This document shows, one piece after another, positions 8,355 to 17,196 of a stretch of 64,000 nt of DNA; positions within the stretch are counted from its first letter, which is position 1; every line of letters starts with the position of its first letter. The position numbers and the translations under genes are program-made. The stretch is from JAKAVN01 sp963796565 (lineage in GTDB: Bacteria > Desulfobacterota > Binatia > Binatales > Binataceae). Under the pieces are notes generated by a model. It made no database searches and was not told where the DNA came from. It saw nothing but the letters and a program-made list of their open reading frames with translations. Location of the stretch: the NCBI GenBank assembly GCA_963796565.1, contig CAWCMA010000010.1, positions 124,001 through 188,000 of the forward strand. Reading direction: 5' to 3'.

Positions 8355-9275
8355 TCACGCCAGACGTATCGAGGTATGAAGCCGGCCGCCGGCGGCGAGT
8401 TCCAGTGGCGCGACCTTCTTGGGACTCGAATCGAAGCGCACCCGCCGCACTACCATCGTGGCGCCCTCCAGCGCGACTCGCATCCCGGCCGTGTCGATCG
8501 ATACCACCGTGCCGGCCGGGCTCTCGCTGCGCCGGTTCTCCAGTATCGGTTCGTAGAGCCGCAGCCGTTCGCCGCTCGCCTGCGCATACGCGCCCGGCTG
8601 CGGATCGCATCCGCGCACCAGGTTGAAGACTTCGCGCGCGCTCCGTGCGAAATCGACTCTGGCGTGCTCGTCGCGGCAGGGCGGTTCATAAGTCGCAAGG
8701 CTTTCGTCCTGCACCGCGGCGGGCGCGCTTCCGGTCTTGATGAGTTCGATCGCCTCGACCATGGTCTCGATGCCGAGCGGGAAAAGCCGATTGAAGTAGA
8801 GCGAGCCGACGGTGTCCTCGTCGCGGATGGGCTCGCTGCGCTGCAGCAGGATCGGTCCGGTGTCGATGCCCTTGTCGGGCCAGAACCAGGTCACCCCGGC
8901 GCTCGCGTCGCCCATGATGAGGGTCCAGTTGATCGCGCTGGCGCCGCGATGGCGCGGCAGGAGCGAGGGATGAAAGCAGATCGATTTGTGCCGGGGCGCG
9001 TAAAGGATGCGCTCGGGCACGATCAGCGTCACGAACGCCATCACCAGCAACTCCGCGTCGAGCGCGCGGAACTGCGCGAAGGCCTCCTCGCTCTTGAAGG
9101 TCGGCGGCTGGCTGAGCGGCACGCCCAGCCCGAGCGCCTTGGTCTTCAGCGGGTCGGGGCGTCCGCCAGGCGGGTCGGGCGGCGCGAAGACGTGAACGAT
9201 CTCCTCGCCGCGCGAATGGAGCACCTCCAGGGCGCGCTCGGCAAACGCCGCCTGTCCGATGAGCGCGATACGCAC
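8355..9275 (-). CDS. Formyltransferase, 10-formyl-THF hydrolase/dehydrogenase N-domain type
   Basis: A 306-residue cytosolic protein of the formyl-transferase fold. The active-site block FHPSLLPRHRGASAINW and the following GDASAGVTWFWPDKGIDTG and LLQRSEPI match the N-terminal hydrolase domain of 10-formyltetrahydrofolate dehydrogenase better than methionyl-tRNA formyltransferase. A C-terminal FMT-like beta domain starts around residue 205 (FNLVRGCDPQPGAYA). No aldehyde dehydrogenase domain follows. The frame is open far upstream, but the GTG at 9275 is chosen because GGGAGG lies 8-9 bases before it and the protein then starts with the family-typical RIALIGQAAF. The substrate could be 10-formyl-THF or a formylated sugar or amine. 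Confidence 0.9.
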   Translation of the reverse strand: MRIALIGQAAFAERALEVLHSRGEEIVHVFAPPDPPGGRPDPLKTKALGLGVPLSQPPTFKSEEAFAQFRALDAELLVMAFVTLIVPERILYAPRHKSICFHPSLLPRHRGASAINWTLIMGDASAGVTWFWPDKGIDTGPILLQRSEPIRDEDTVGSLYFNRLFPLGIETMVEAIELIKTGSAPAAVQDESLATYEPPCRDEHARVDFARSAREVFNLVRGCDPQPGAYAQASGERLRLYEPILENRRSESPAGTVVSIDTAGMRVALEGATMVVRRVRFDSSPKKVAPLELAAGGRLHTSIRLA

Positions 9276-9467
9276 TATTCTAGACCTCCCCCCGCATAAG
9301 TCGCGCGCCAGCAAGTCGGACGGTACCAAATAGACCGTCGAGTGGCACGCGCCGGTGTCGTCGCGCACCGCGCATTCGTCCACAGTCCTCAGCGTCCGCG
9401 GTTGGCGCGCGCGGTCGTTCCCGTTGTATAGGTGGGGCCATAAAGCTCCACGGCGGGAGGAACCGCG

Positions 9468-10277
9468 ATGCCGGACTACAGCCATTACGAATTCATCAAG
9501 GTCGAAAAGGCCGAGCGCGTCGCCACCGTGACGCTCAACCGCCCCGACAAGCTCAACGCCGTCAATCCGGGGCTGCATCACGAGTTGATGACCATCTGGA
9601 ACGATCTGGCCGAGGACCGCGAGGTCAACGCGATCATCCTGACCGGCGCGGGCCGCGCCTTTTGCGCCGGCGGCGACGTCAAGGGGATGGCGTCGGGGAC
9701 GCTCGCCAGCGCCAGCGGCGGCAAGGCGGAGCGAATCACCGCCGCCGAGGGGCGGCGGATCGTGCAGAACATGCTCGATGTCGAGCAGCCGATAATCGGC
9801 GCGATCAACGGCGACGCGGTCGGTCTCGGCGCCACGCTCGCGCTCCTGTGCGACATCATCGTGGCCTCCGAGAAGGCGCGCTTCGCCGACACGCACGTGA
9901 AGGTCGGAGTCGTGGCGGGCGACGGCGGCGCGGTAATCTGGCCGCTGCTCATCGGCCCGGCGCGGGCCAAGGAATTCCTGATGCGCGGGCATTTCGTCAA
10001 CGGCGCCGACGCCTTCAAGATGGGGATGGTGAATTACGCGGTCGCGCCCGAGCAGGTGATGGCGAAGGCGCGCGAGCTGGCGCAGGAGCTGGCCGACGGG
10101 CCGACCTACGCGATTCGCTGGAGCAAGCTCGCGGTCAACAAGTGGCTCAAGCAGCAGGCCAACCTGATCCTCGACGCCTCGCTCGCCTACGAGATGGTCA
10201 CCTTCACCACCGAGGACCATCGCGAGGCCGCGCGCGCCTTCGTCGAAAAGCGCAAGCCCAACTTCAATCGAGAGTGA
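9468..10277 (+). CDS. Enoyl-CoA hydratase/isomerase (crotonase) family protein
   Basis: A 269-residue crotonase-fold protein expected to act on an acyl-CoA. Visible are VTLNRPDKLNAV, the oxyanion-hole segment FCAGGDVKGM and the second oxyanion loop GDAVGLGATLALLCDI. The two Glu residues used by classical enoyl-CoA hydratases are not found at the expected places: the first is Thr in GLGAT, and the second falls in ADTHVKVG. An Asp in the AGDGG turn may be the functional acid. The reaction therefore cannot be named. RBS GGGAGG precedes the ATG. An alpha/beta hydrolase follows 63 bp later on the same strand. Confidence 0.93.
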   Translation: MPDYSHYEFIKVEKAERVATVTLNRPDKLNAVNPGLHHELMTIWNDLAEDREVNAIILTGAGRAFCAGGDVKGMASGTLASASGGKAERITAAEGRRIVQNMLDVEQPIIGAINGDAVGLGATLALLCDIIVASEKARFADTHVKVGVVAGDGGAVIWPLLIGPARAKEFLMRGHFVNGADAFKMGMVNYAVAPEQVMAKARELAQELADGPTYAIRWSKLAVNKWLKQQANLILDASLAYEMVTFTTEDHREAARAFVEKRKPNFNRE

Positions 10278-10340
10278 GCGGACACGAGCACGATTCGAGC
10301 CGTGCGAAAGAGCGAGCGCGGCGCGCCAAGGAGAAAAGAG

Positions 10341-11237
10341 ATGCGTAAGGATATCGAGATCAACGCCGAGGGCACGATTCTGCGCGGATGGTTCTACACG
10401 CCCGACCGCGCGAGCAGCAAGGCGCCGGCGATCGTGATGGCGCACGGCTTTTCGGCGGTCAAGGAGATGTACCTCGACCGCTTCGCCGAGCACTTCTGCG
10501 CGGCGGGATTGGCGGCGGTGGTGTTCGACAATCGCAACTTCGGTGCGAGCGACGGTGCGGTGCGCCAGGAAATCGATCCGTGGGCGCAGGTGCGCGACTA
10601 TCGCCATGCAATTACGTGGACCCGCACGCAGCGCGAAGTCGACCCCGAGCGTATCGGCGTATGGGGCTCGAGTTACTCCGGCGGCCACGCGCTGGTCGTC
10701 GGCGCGATCGATCGGCGGGTCAAATGCGTGGTCTCGCAGGTGCCGCTCATCAGCGGCTATCGCAACATCCAGCGCCTGGTGCGGCCCGACTTCCTCGGAC
10801 CGCTGCGCGCCCAGCTCGACGCCGACCGCGAGGCGCGCTTCCGCGGCGAAGCGCCCGCGATGATACCGGTGGTCGCGCCCGATCCGCAGGCGCCCTCGGC
10901 GCTGCCGACGCCCGACTCCTATCAATGGTTCACCGAGACCGGCCGCGAGCGCGCGAAATCGTGGCGCAACGAGGTCACCTTGCGCACGCTCGAGATGCTG
11001 ATGGAGTACGAGCCCGGGAGCTATATCGCGAAGATAAGTCCGACGCCGCTGATGATGGTCGTCGCGGTGAATGACGTTCTGGCGGTTGCCGAGCTGGCGA
11101 TAGCGGCCTTCAACGACGCGTTGGAGCCCAAGAAGATCGTGCTGCTCGCGGGCGGCCACTTCGACGCATACGTCAGCGATTTCGAGCAGGCGGCGAATCC
11201 GGCGCGCGACTGGTTCGTGACGCACCTGCTGCGCTGA
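10341..11237 (+). CDS. Alpha/beta hydrolase, dienelactone hydrolase/DeoC-type esterase
   Basis: A 298-residue alpha/beta-hydrolase without a signal peptide. The oxyanion segment VMAHGFSAVKEM is followed by the nucleophile elbow GSSYSGG (Ser near residue 117) and a C-terminal His in LLAGGHFDAYV. A candidate acid lies near VAVNDVLAVAE. The frame is open from 10302, but the ATG at 10341 is preceded by AAGGAGA and gives the usual N-terminus. The family includes esterases and dienelactone-type hydrolases; the substrate is unknown. It is probably co-transcribed with the upstream crotonase. Confidence 0.9.
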   Translation: MRKDIEINAEGTILRGWFYTPDRASSKAPAIVMAHGFSAVKEMYLDRFAEHFCAAGLAAVVFDNRNFGASDGAVRQEIDPWAQVRDYRHAITWTRTQREVDPERIGVWGSSYSGGHALVVGAIDRRVKCVVSQVPLISGYRNIQRLVRPDFLGPLRAQLDADREARFRGEAPAMIPVVAPDPQAPSALPTPDSYQWFTETGRERAKSWRNEVTLRTLEMLMEYEPGSYIAKISPTPLMMVVAVNDVLAVAELAIAAFNDALEPKKIVLLAGGHFDAYVSDFEQAANPARDWFVTHLLR

Positions 11238-11340
11238 ACGCGCGCGCAAATCAGCGCCGCGAACCTGCCGCTGAGCCGCCGCCTGAACCCGCGTTGGGCG
11301 TCGAGTAGCAAGATGGGAGGCGTTGTACGTCGGTCGACAA

Positions 11341-11415
11341 TGGCGGATTGCGCGCGGAGGACCGCGCGAGATCCTTCGCTTCGGCAGCCTTCGCTCAGGA
11401 TGACTCAAGGGCCAA
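11341..11415 (+). repeat. REP-like element, copy A
   Basis: Contains a GC stem-loop CGCGCGG-AGGA-CCGCGCG followed by GAGATCCTTCG, a variable 12-15 nt, and CGCTCAGGATGACT. The unit recurs 150 bp downstream (copy B), inverted at 11676-11745 (copy C) and at 42107-42166 (copy D). It lies between genes, as REP-type sequences do. Confidence 0.75.
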
Positions 11416-11490
11416 AAGACCGTGACCGACGAGAATTTCTTGCTCGAGCGTCGCGTGTTCGAGCATAAGCAAGGGGGTCACAATCCCGAG

Positions 11491-11570
11491 ATGGCGGATG
11501 ACGCGCGGAAGACCGCGCAAGATCCTTCGACTCGCGCAGCGCTCGCTCAGGATGACTGAAGAAGGCCGAA
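11491..11570 (+). repeat. REP-like element, copy B
   Basis: Direct near-copy of copy A: TGGCGGATGACGCGCGG, loop, CCGCGC, then AAGATCCTTCGACTCG and CGCTCAGGATGACTGAAG. It shares with copy A the flanking TGGCGGAT before the stem and GGCC after it, so A and B look like a local duplication of one sub-type. Confidence 0.75.
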
Positions 11571-11621
11571 GCGGAACCGGCCAAAGCGCGATGACCGAGG
11601 GGCAATTTTATTTAGCGAAAT

Positions 11622-11651
11622 TGAGACTCACCACGCTAGTGTGATGTCTCA
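11622..11651 (+). other. Stem-loop before the REP-like copy C
   Basis: TGAGACTCAC at 11622-11631 pairs with GTGATGTCTCA at 11641-11651 with one bulged base and a 9-nt loop. There is no T-run after it, so it is not a typical terminator. It could be an operator or part of a larger repeat; function is unknown. Confidence 0.4.
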
Positions 11652-11675
11652 CTAATAAGTCGCATCTATCAGCAT

Positions 11676-11745
11676 GTCACCCTGAGCGAAGCGAGTCTGC
11701 GAGCGCAGTCGAAGGATCTCGCGCGGCTTTCTTTTGCCGCGTGAT
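11676..11745 (-). repeat. REP-like element, copy C (inverted)
   Basis: Reverse-strand copy of the same repeat. Read on the minus strand it gives CACGCGGCAAA, GCCGCGCGAGATCCTTCGA and GCTTCGCTCAGGGTGAC. Its stem (CACGCGGC) matches copy D at 42107 rather than A and B, so the family has at least two stem sub-types. Confidence 0.75.
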
Positions 11746-11849
11746 TTGCTGCGGCTGCCGGATTGACAGCGGCGGCTGCGGCCAGTTTAGTTGCCCTTAC
11801 GATGAAGTCCACCGTGTTCGCGGACGGCCGCCGCCCGACGCTCGTCGTT

Positions 11850-13772
11850 ATGCTGCGCGTGCTCGGCCTGTTGCTCGGTCTGGTGACTGTGTCCGCCTGT
11901 CTGACGAGCCCGCAGGCGCCGCGCCGTCCCGCCCGGATTTTCGTGCTGATGGTATGGGACGGGCTGCGACCCGACTTCGTGACCGCTGCGCGGACACCAA
12001 ATTTATTAGCGATGGAGAACGAGGGCGTGCGCTTCGCGCGCCATCATGCAGTCTATCCGACGATCACGATGGTCAACGCGGCGACGCTGGCGACCGGCGC
12101 GGCGCCCGGTGGTACGACGATTCTCGGCGACCAGGTGTCTGTAGCGCCCCGGCTGAGCGCGATGAAGATTGCGCTTTCACCAAACGATTCGTGGGCAAGT
12201 CAGCCGGTCAACCTCGAGAATTCGGCGACGCTTGCCAAGCTCAACGGGCCGAAGTTCTTCAACGGAACGCTTCTCGGCTCGGAATCGCTCGGGCAGCAGG
12301 TTCGGCGCGCGGGAGGCTACCTCGCGATCGTCGGTAAGAAGGGGCCGACCTTCACCTTCGACGATAGCGTGACCGGCGATCCCGCGATGGGCGCGCCAAT
12401 CGCCGCGGACAATTTCATTTTTGTCAGCGACGATCTCGTCGCGCCGCCCACGCTCAAGAACCAACTCACGCCCGCGCCGCGCAGAGCGCCGGCCGAGAGC
12501 ATCATATATGGGGCGCGCGACACTTACTTCGCGCAAGTCGTGACCGAGCGTGCGCTGCCGCAGGCCAAGGCCGCGGCGCTCGGCGGTCATCCAGCGCTGG
12601 TGGTCTTCTGGCAGCACAATCCCGACATCACGCAGCATCGTCGCGGCCTTGGCACGCAGGCCAATCTCGACGCGCTCAAGGTTTGCGACGCGAACCTCGC
12701 CACCATCCGACAGGCGATCGCAAAGCTCGGAATCGCCGACCGCACCGACCTGATGGTGGTTTCCGACCATGGCTTCGCAACGATTCGCGCGCTGGTGCCG
12801 CTTGGGCAATTGCTGGTTGCCAACGGGATTAAAAAGTCGGTCACCAGCGACGACATTTTAGTGCTGGCCAACGGCGGCAGCGACCTTATCCATCTCTCGC
12901 GCTCGGCTTTTCCCACGATGCAAGCGCGGCGCGCAGTACTGCAAAAAATAACCGACCTCGCGGAGTCACAACCGTGGTCGGGACCGATCTTCGCGCGCAG
13001 CATCGGCGAGGAACGCGCGCTCGAAAGCTTGTGGGCAAAATCCAGCGCCGAGGTTGAATCCCTCGGCGACGAGGAATCCGCAAAGCGCCCCTGGGGGCAG
13101 GCCGGTTGGCAAACTGGGTGGCAAACTAGGTGGCAAACCGGATGGATTGACGGGACGTTCAGTCTCGATACTCTCGGCCTGATCGGGCACGACAACTATC
13201 TCGACGCGCCCGACCTCGTGGTCTCGTTCCGCGAATTGCCCGACGCCGATAATCGCGGACTCACCGGCCCCACCGAACCTGACTACTCATTCGGCGAGAA
13301 TGGCAACCAAAGCAGCAACGTCGGCAATCAATCCAGTCCGCTGGTCGCGCCGGTCCAGGGCGTGATGTACGCCGATACCGGCGGCTGGGGTGGCTTTACC
13401 ACCGGCCTCGGGATGCATGCGGCGGCGGGCGCGCGCGAGCTGCACAACTTCTGCGCGGCGGTGGGCCCGGATTTCCGCCGCCATTTCGTCGATCAATATC
13501 CGAGCGGCAATCTTGACCTGCGGGCGACGATCGCTCGCGCGATGGATCTGACGTCCGGCGACGAGGCCGGTTCCGACGGCCGTGTGTTGGACGAAGCGAT
13601 GGCCGGTAATCAACTTCACGCCACGACGAACGAATCCCGACTCGCCGTCAGCCGCACGCTGTCGAGGACAGTGACGACGACCACCTTGAACTTCTCGACC
13701 TTGAGCGCCGGGACGCGCCGATGGTCGTATCTCGACGGCGCCGAGTACCAAGAGAAGCCGCTTACGAAATAG
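11850..13772 (+). CDS. Alkaline phosphatase-like / type I phosphodiesterase lipoprotein
   Basis: A large secreted hydrolase of the type I phosphodiesterase / nucleotide pyrophosphatase group. From the ATG at 11850 (640 aa) it begins with a lipoprotein signal ending at a VSAC lipobox. The frame is open upstream with ATGs at 11763 and 11802; none has a good RBS, so the start rests on the signal peptide. Metal ligands are visible in MVWDGLRPDF, in NPDITQHRRG and in MVVSDHGFA. The nucleophile is probably the Thr in YPTITMVNAATLATG. Around residue 420 there is an unusual short repeat of W-Q-T-G/R encoded by three 12-bp units. The natural phosphate ester is unknown. Confidence 0.88.
   Translation: MLRVLGLLLGLVTVSACLTSPQAPRRPARIFVLMVWDGLRPDFVTAARTPNLLAMENEGVRFARHHAVYPTITMVNAATLATGAAPGGTTILGDQVSVAPRLSAMKIALSPNDSWASQPVNLENSATLAKLNGPKFFNGTLLGSESLGQQVRRAGGYLAIVGKKGPTFTFDDSVTGDPAMGAPIAADNFIFVSDDLVAPPTLKNQLTPAPRRAPAESIIYGARDTYFAQVVTERALPQAKAAALGGHPALVVFWQHNPDITQHRRGLGTQANLDALKVCDANLATIRQAIAKLGIADRTDLMVVSDHGFATIRALVPLGQLLVANGIKKSVTSDDILVLANGGSDLIHLSRSAFPTMQARRAVLQKITDLAESQPWSGPIFARSIGEERALESLWAKSSAEVESLGDEESAKRPWGQAGWQTGWQTRWQTGWIDGTFSLDTLGLIGHDNYLDAPDLVVSFRELPDADNRGLTGPTEPDYSFGENGNQSSNVGNQSSPLVAPVQGVMYADTGGWGGFTTGLGMHAAAGARELHNFCAAVGPDFRRHFVDQYPSGNLDLRATIARAMDLTSGDEAGSDGRVLDEAMAGNQLHATTNESRLAVSRTLSRTVTTTTLNFSTLSAGTRRWSYLDGAEYQEKPLTK
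13107..13142 (+). repeat. Three 12-bp tandem repeats within the phosphodiesterase gene
   Basis: Three in-frame copies of TGGCAAACTGGG-type units, encoding W-Q-T-G, W-Q-T-R and W-Q-T-G. Expansion or contraction would keep the frame. It lies in a region of the protein not conserved in the fold core. Confidence 0.8.
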
Positions 13773-15102
13773 AAGTGAGCGGCGGCGGAGGCGCGGCGGT
13801 TCGCGCGACCAGGTCCTCATCGAGCCCGGTGAGCACGCGACCGCGGGTTTCGGGGATCAGCCAAATCAGCATCGCGCCCACCGCCGAGAACGCCGCGCCG
13901 ATCGAGAGCGCGGCGCCGAAACCGATCGAGCGGCTCAGCACCGCAATCGCCATCGGAGTGAAAAACTGCAGGCCGCGCGTCACGTTAAGCAGCAGGCCGA
14001 GCGCGGAGTTGCGTACCTTGGTCGGCAGCAGCTCCGAGACGATCGGCCCGGTGCCCGACCAGATGCCGGTGCCGAATCCGGCCAGCGCCATCGCGCCCGC
14101 GATCAGTCCCGGCACGCCCGCCGCCCAGGGCCACAGGATGGTCGCCGGCAGGAGCCCGAGCGCCATCATCGCGGCGTAGGCCGAGTACACCGGGCGCCGC
14201 CCGAAGCGGTCGGCGAGCAGGCCGAAGGCCGCGTAGCCGGCGACCGCGCCGACCTGCATCCCCATCATCAGGCCGCTCGCCGCGCGGTCGCTCAGATTGC
14301 GCGTCAGCTTCAGATAGCCGGGCATCCAACTGTAAGTGAACCAGTAGGCTTCCGAGTTCACCCAGATAACCAGGAACAACAGCAGCATGATGCCGAGGTA
14401 AGGCCGCAGCGCGCGCAACTCCGCGCGGGTCAGCCATTCGCCGCCGCCGCTCCCCACCCGGCGCTGCCACACGTCGCTCTCCGGAAGCCATCGCCAGATT
14501 CCGACTGCCACCAGCAGCGCCGGCAGCGACGAGAGCGCGAACGTCGCACGCCATCCGATCGCCGGCGTGACGTAACCGGCCAGGAACGCGGCGATGAACA
14601 CGCCGAGCGGCGCTCCCACCTGCACGTAAGCGGCATAGCGCGCGCGCCGGGCGGGCGGTACGGTCTCGGCCACCAGGCTCTGGCCCGCGGCCCACTCGCC
14701 GCCGATTCCGATCCCGGTGAGCGAGCGGAAGATCAGTAGCTGCGTGAGGTTGAAGCTGGCCGCGCAGAGCAGCGTGCCGAAGCCATAGATGAGAACGGTC
14801 GCGATGATGGTGGGGCGCCGGCCGTAGCGATCGCCGAGGAAGCCGAACAAGAGCCCGCCCAGCGCCGTCATCAGGAGCGACAGGCCCAGCGCAAAGGAGG
14901 CCTCCAACCTGCCCAGGTGCAGGTCGTGCGCCATCGGCACCATCAGGAACGAATAGAGGATGAGATCGTAGAAGTCGAAAATCCAGGCGAGGAAGCAGAG
15001 CGCGACGATACGATAGTGCGGCCATCCCATCGGCTGCTCGCTCAGCAGCGACGCCGGAACCGGGGCCACGGCGGCGCGAGCGTCGGGACCGGTTTCGCTC
15101 AT
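13762..15102 (-). CDS. MFS transporter, metabolite/aromatic acid:H+ symporter type
   Basis: A 446-residue inner-membrane permease with about 12 hydrophobic helices. It shows the MFS signature GFLGDRYGRRPT between TM2 and TM3 and the second-half equivalent GLLADRFGRRPVYS. The N-terminal FDFYDLILYSFLMVPMA segment is typical of the sialate/metabolite:H+ symporter families that take up organic acids; the substrate is not determined. The frame continues upstream to 15144, but the ATG at 15102 has AGGAG at a 6-base spacing. Its 3' end overlaps the convergent phosphodiesterase gene by 11 bp. The Ser/Thr-Ser-rich tail is short. Confidence 0.93.
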   Translation of the reverse strand: MSETGPDARAAVAPVPASLLSEQPMGWPHYRIVALCFLAWIFDFYDLILYSFLMVPMAHDLHLGRLEASFALGLSLLMTALGGLLFGFLGDRYGRRPTIIATVLIYGFGTLLCAASFNLTQLLIFRSLTGIGIGGEWAAGQSLVAETVPPARRARYAAYVQVGAPLGVFIAAFLAGYVTPAIGWRATFALSSLPALLVAVGIWRWLPESDVWQRRVGSGGGEWLTRAELRALRPYLGIMLLLFLVIWVNSEAYWFTYSWMPGYLKLTRNLSDRAASGLMMGMQVGAVAGYAAFGLLADRFGRRPVYSAYAAMMALGLLPATILWPWAAGVPGLIAGAMALAGFGTGIWSGTGPIVSELLPTKVRNSALGLLLNVTRGLQFFTPMAIAVLSRSIGFGAALSIGAAFSAVGAMLIWLIPETRGRVLTGLDEDLVARTAAPPPPLTSIS

Positions 15103-15290
15103 CGCGGCTCCTGGGGCGCAGTGCCACGCGCCGCTTTTGCGCATTCCGTATGCTTTTGCATCGCTGTCAGCCTGCTACTGGTCCCCGCCGCGGCGTTGTG
15201 GTTGGCTATCATCAGGGTTTGGCTCGCCGGTTTTCAAGACCGCGCCGGCTCCGGGGGCGCACGCCTCGCCGCAAGATGAGGAGGAACGGA

Positions 15291-17042
15291 ATGATCAGAC
15301 GGACGCTGCGCTGGCTGTTGCGAGTGATCGTTGTCCTGATCGTATTGGGGGTCATCAGCCACGTCGTGAATTGGTGGTCGCATCGCGTTGCCCCCGGCTC
15401 GGTGATCGAGCTTGCGCTGAAGGGCCCGGTGATCGAGCGCGGCACCGACGGTTGGCGCGGGCTGGTCTCCGACGATCAGACCCCGCTCAACGAGGCGCGC
15501 CGCGCACTGCGCGAGGCGGCTGCCGATCCGCGTATCGTGGGCCTCGCGGTCCGTATCACCGACCCGGAGATGGAGTTTGCGCAGGCCCAGGAACTTAGCG
15601 CCCTCATCCACGGCTTCGCGGCACATGGCAAATGGACCACCGCGTATCTCGAAAGCGCCGGCGACTTCGGCTCGGGCAACCTGCCGTACCTGGTCGCGAG
15701 CGCGGCCGGCGAGGTCTCGATGATGCCCGAGGGCGAGATCAACCTGATGGGCGTGGGGTTGCAGGAGCTGTTCGCGCGCGGACTGCTCGACAAGCTGGGG
15801 ATCAGGCCGAACTTCGCCGCGATCGGCAAATACAAGAGCGCCGCCAACATCTTCACCGAGAAAGACTTCACCCCCGGCCAACGCGAGGAAGACGAAGCGC
15901 TGGCCGGCGGCCTGTTCGATCAGCTCGTCACCACCGCCGCGCGCGCGCGCCATCTCGAACCGGCGCAAGTCCGCGCGCTCATCGACCAGGCGCCGCTCAG
16001 CGCCAGGGACGGACTCAAGGCCCATCTGATCGACCGCATCGAGTACGGCGACCAGTTTACAGATCGCGTCAAGGACTACGGCGGGCACGACCATGAGATC
16101 ATCAAATACTCCGACTACCGGCAGGTCTCGCTGCTGCCGCACTTCGGCCATCATGACCAACTCGCGGTGATCTACGCCGATGGCGCGCTTCAGCGCGGGC
16201 AGGGCGGATTCGATCCTGTGCTTTCGCCCAGCGGCAACGGGGTAGGCTCGGACGACATGGTCGAGGCGCTGAACCAGGCGCGCGATGACGACTCGGTGCG
16301 CGCCGTGGTCCTGCGTATCAACTCGCCCGGCGGCTCGGTGATCGCTTCGGAGCTCATCCGGCGCGCGGCCGAGCTGCTGGCCAAGAAGAAGCCGCTGGTG
16401 GTCAGCATGTCGGGCTACGCGGCCTCGGGCGGCTACTGGATCGCGATGCCGGCGGAGAAGATTTTCGCCGAGCCCGCGACCATCACAGGATCGATCGGGG
16501 TGCTCGGCGGCAAGTTCAATATTGCGCCGATGTTGAACTCGATCGGCGTCAACAGCGCCGCCATCTCGCACGGCGCCAATGCCACCATGTTCGGCCCGTT
16601 CAACGATTTCTCGCCCGCCCAGCAGCAGCAGTTCCACGATCAGATACTGGGCGAGACCTATCAGCATTTCGTCAACCTGGTAGCGGATCGGCGTGGGCTG
16701 ACTCCGGCGCGCGTCGACCAGATTGCGCAGGGCCGCGTGTGGACCGGCGCGGAGGCGATCAAACTCAAGTTGGTCGACGGAATGGGCGGACTCGACGAGG
16801 CGATCAAGGCCGCCAGGCAACTGGCCAAGGTGCCGGAAGATACGAAGCTCGGGCTGCTCGAGCTGCCGGCGCCGCCGGGGCTGCTGAGCAGCCTGAGGAA
16901 AGGCAAGGTCGGAGCCAGTGCGGCGCTCGGAGTCGGCCTTTCCGCGCAACTGCGCGAGCTGCTCTGGATGTTCGACGCGGCCGGCGGCGCGCGCGGCGGA
17001 TGGCTTAGGGCGGTGCTTTGTCCGGTGGCGCCGGCGGTCTGA
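15291..17042 (+). CDS. sppA: Signal peptide peptidase SppA, 67K type
   Basis: A membrane-anchored Ser/Lys protease of family S49 that degrades cleaved signal peptides. The 583-residue protein has one N-terminal TM helix (about residues 8-25) and two tandem S49 domains, as in the E. coli long form. The general base is Lys182 in AIGKYKSAANIF and the nucleophile Ser379 in GYAASGGYW, a spacing close to the 209/409 of E. coli. The ATG at 15291 is chosen over open frame further upstream because GAGGAG precedes it and the protein starts with the expected basic-hydrophobic anchor. Confidence 0.95.
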   Translation: MIRRTLRWLLRVIVVLIVLGVISHVVNWWSHRVAPGSVIELALKGPVIERGTDGWRGLVSDDQTPLNEARRALREAAADPRIVGLAVRITDPEMEFAQAQELSALIHGFAAHGKWTTAYLESAGDFGSGNLPYLVASAAGEVSMMPEGEINLMGVGLQELFARGLLDKLGIRPNFAAIGKYKSAANIFTEKDFTPGQREEDEALAGGLFDQLVTTAARARHLEPAQVRALIDQAPLSARDGLKAHLIDRIEYGDQFTDRVKDYGGHDHEIIKYSDYRQVSLLPHFGHHDQLAVIYADGALQRGQGGFDPVLSPSGNGVGSDDMVEALNQARDDDSVRAVVLRINSPGGSVIASELIRRAAELLAKKKPLVVSMSGYAASGGYWIAMPAEKIFAEPATITGSIGVLGGKFNIAPMLNSIGVNSAAISHGANATMFGPFNDFSPAQQQQFHDQILGETYQHFVNLVADRRGLTPARVDQIAQGRVWTGAEAIKLKLVDGMGGLDEAIKAARQLAKVPEDTKLGLLELPAPPGLLSSLRKGKVGASAALGVGLSAQLRELLWMFDAAGGARGGWLRAVLCPVAPAV

Positions 17043-17196
17043 CGCGGCGCTGCGAGGCTCGTCGCGGCGGTTCCATTTTCGGTCCGATGGCGAGATACAA
17101 TTATTTCGACTTGCGCGCTTGCGCCTTTGACCTACGCGCCGAGCGTACGCGACGGAAATTCACGGAGCTGGAGAGACCAGCTCGGGAGAAACGATC

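Larger units (their letters stand above)
11238..11849 (+). other. Intergenic region rich in repeats, no gene
   Basis: About 610 bp between the alpha/beta hydrolase and the phosphodiesterase with no credible gene. It holds three copies of a REP-like repeat (entered separately) and one further stem-loop. Short open frames across the repeats encode the low-complexity peptide type SHPERALRESKDLA, which is a by-product of the repeat. Confidence 0.75.

Noticed and set aside
9276..11408. Upstream extension of the formyltransferase frame to 1017 codons on the minus strand
   Set aside because: It lies antisense to well-supported crotonase and hydrolase genes, has Arg/His-rich low-complexity translation, and the true start is shown by GGGAGG before the GTG at 9275.
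11405..11605. Small minus-strand frame giving a SHPERALRESKDLA-type peptide
   Set aside because: This peptide is a by-product of the REP-like repeats A and B, not a gene.
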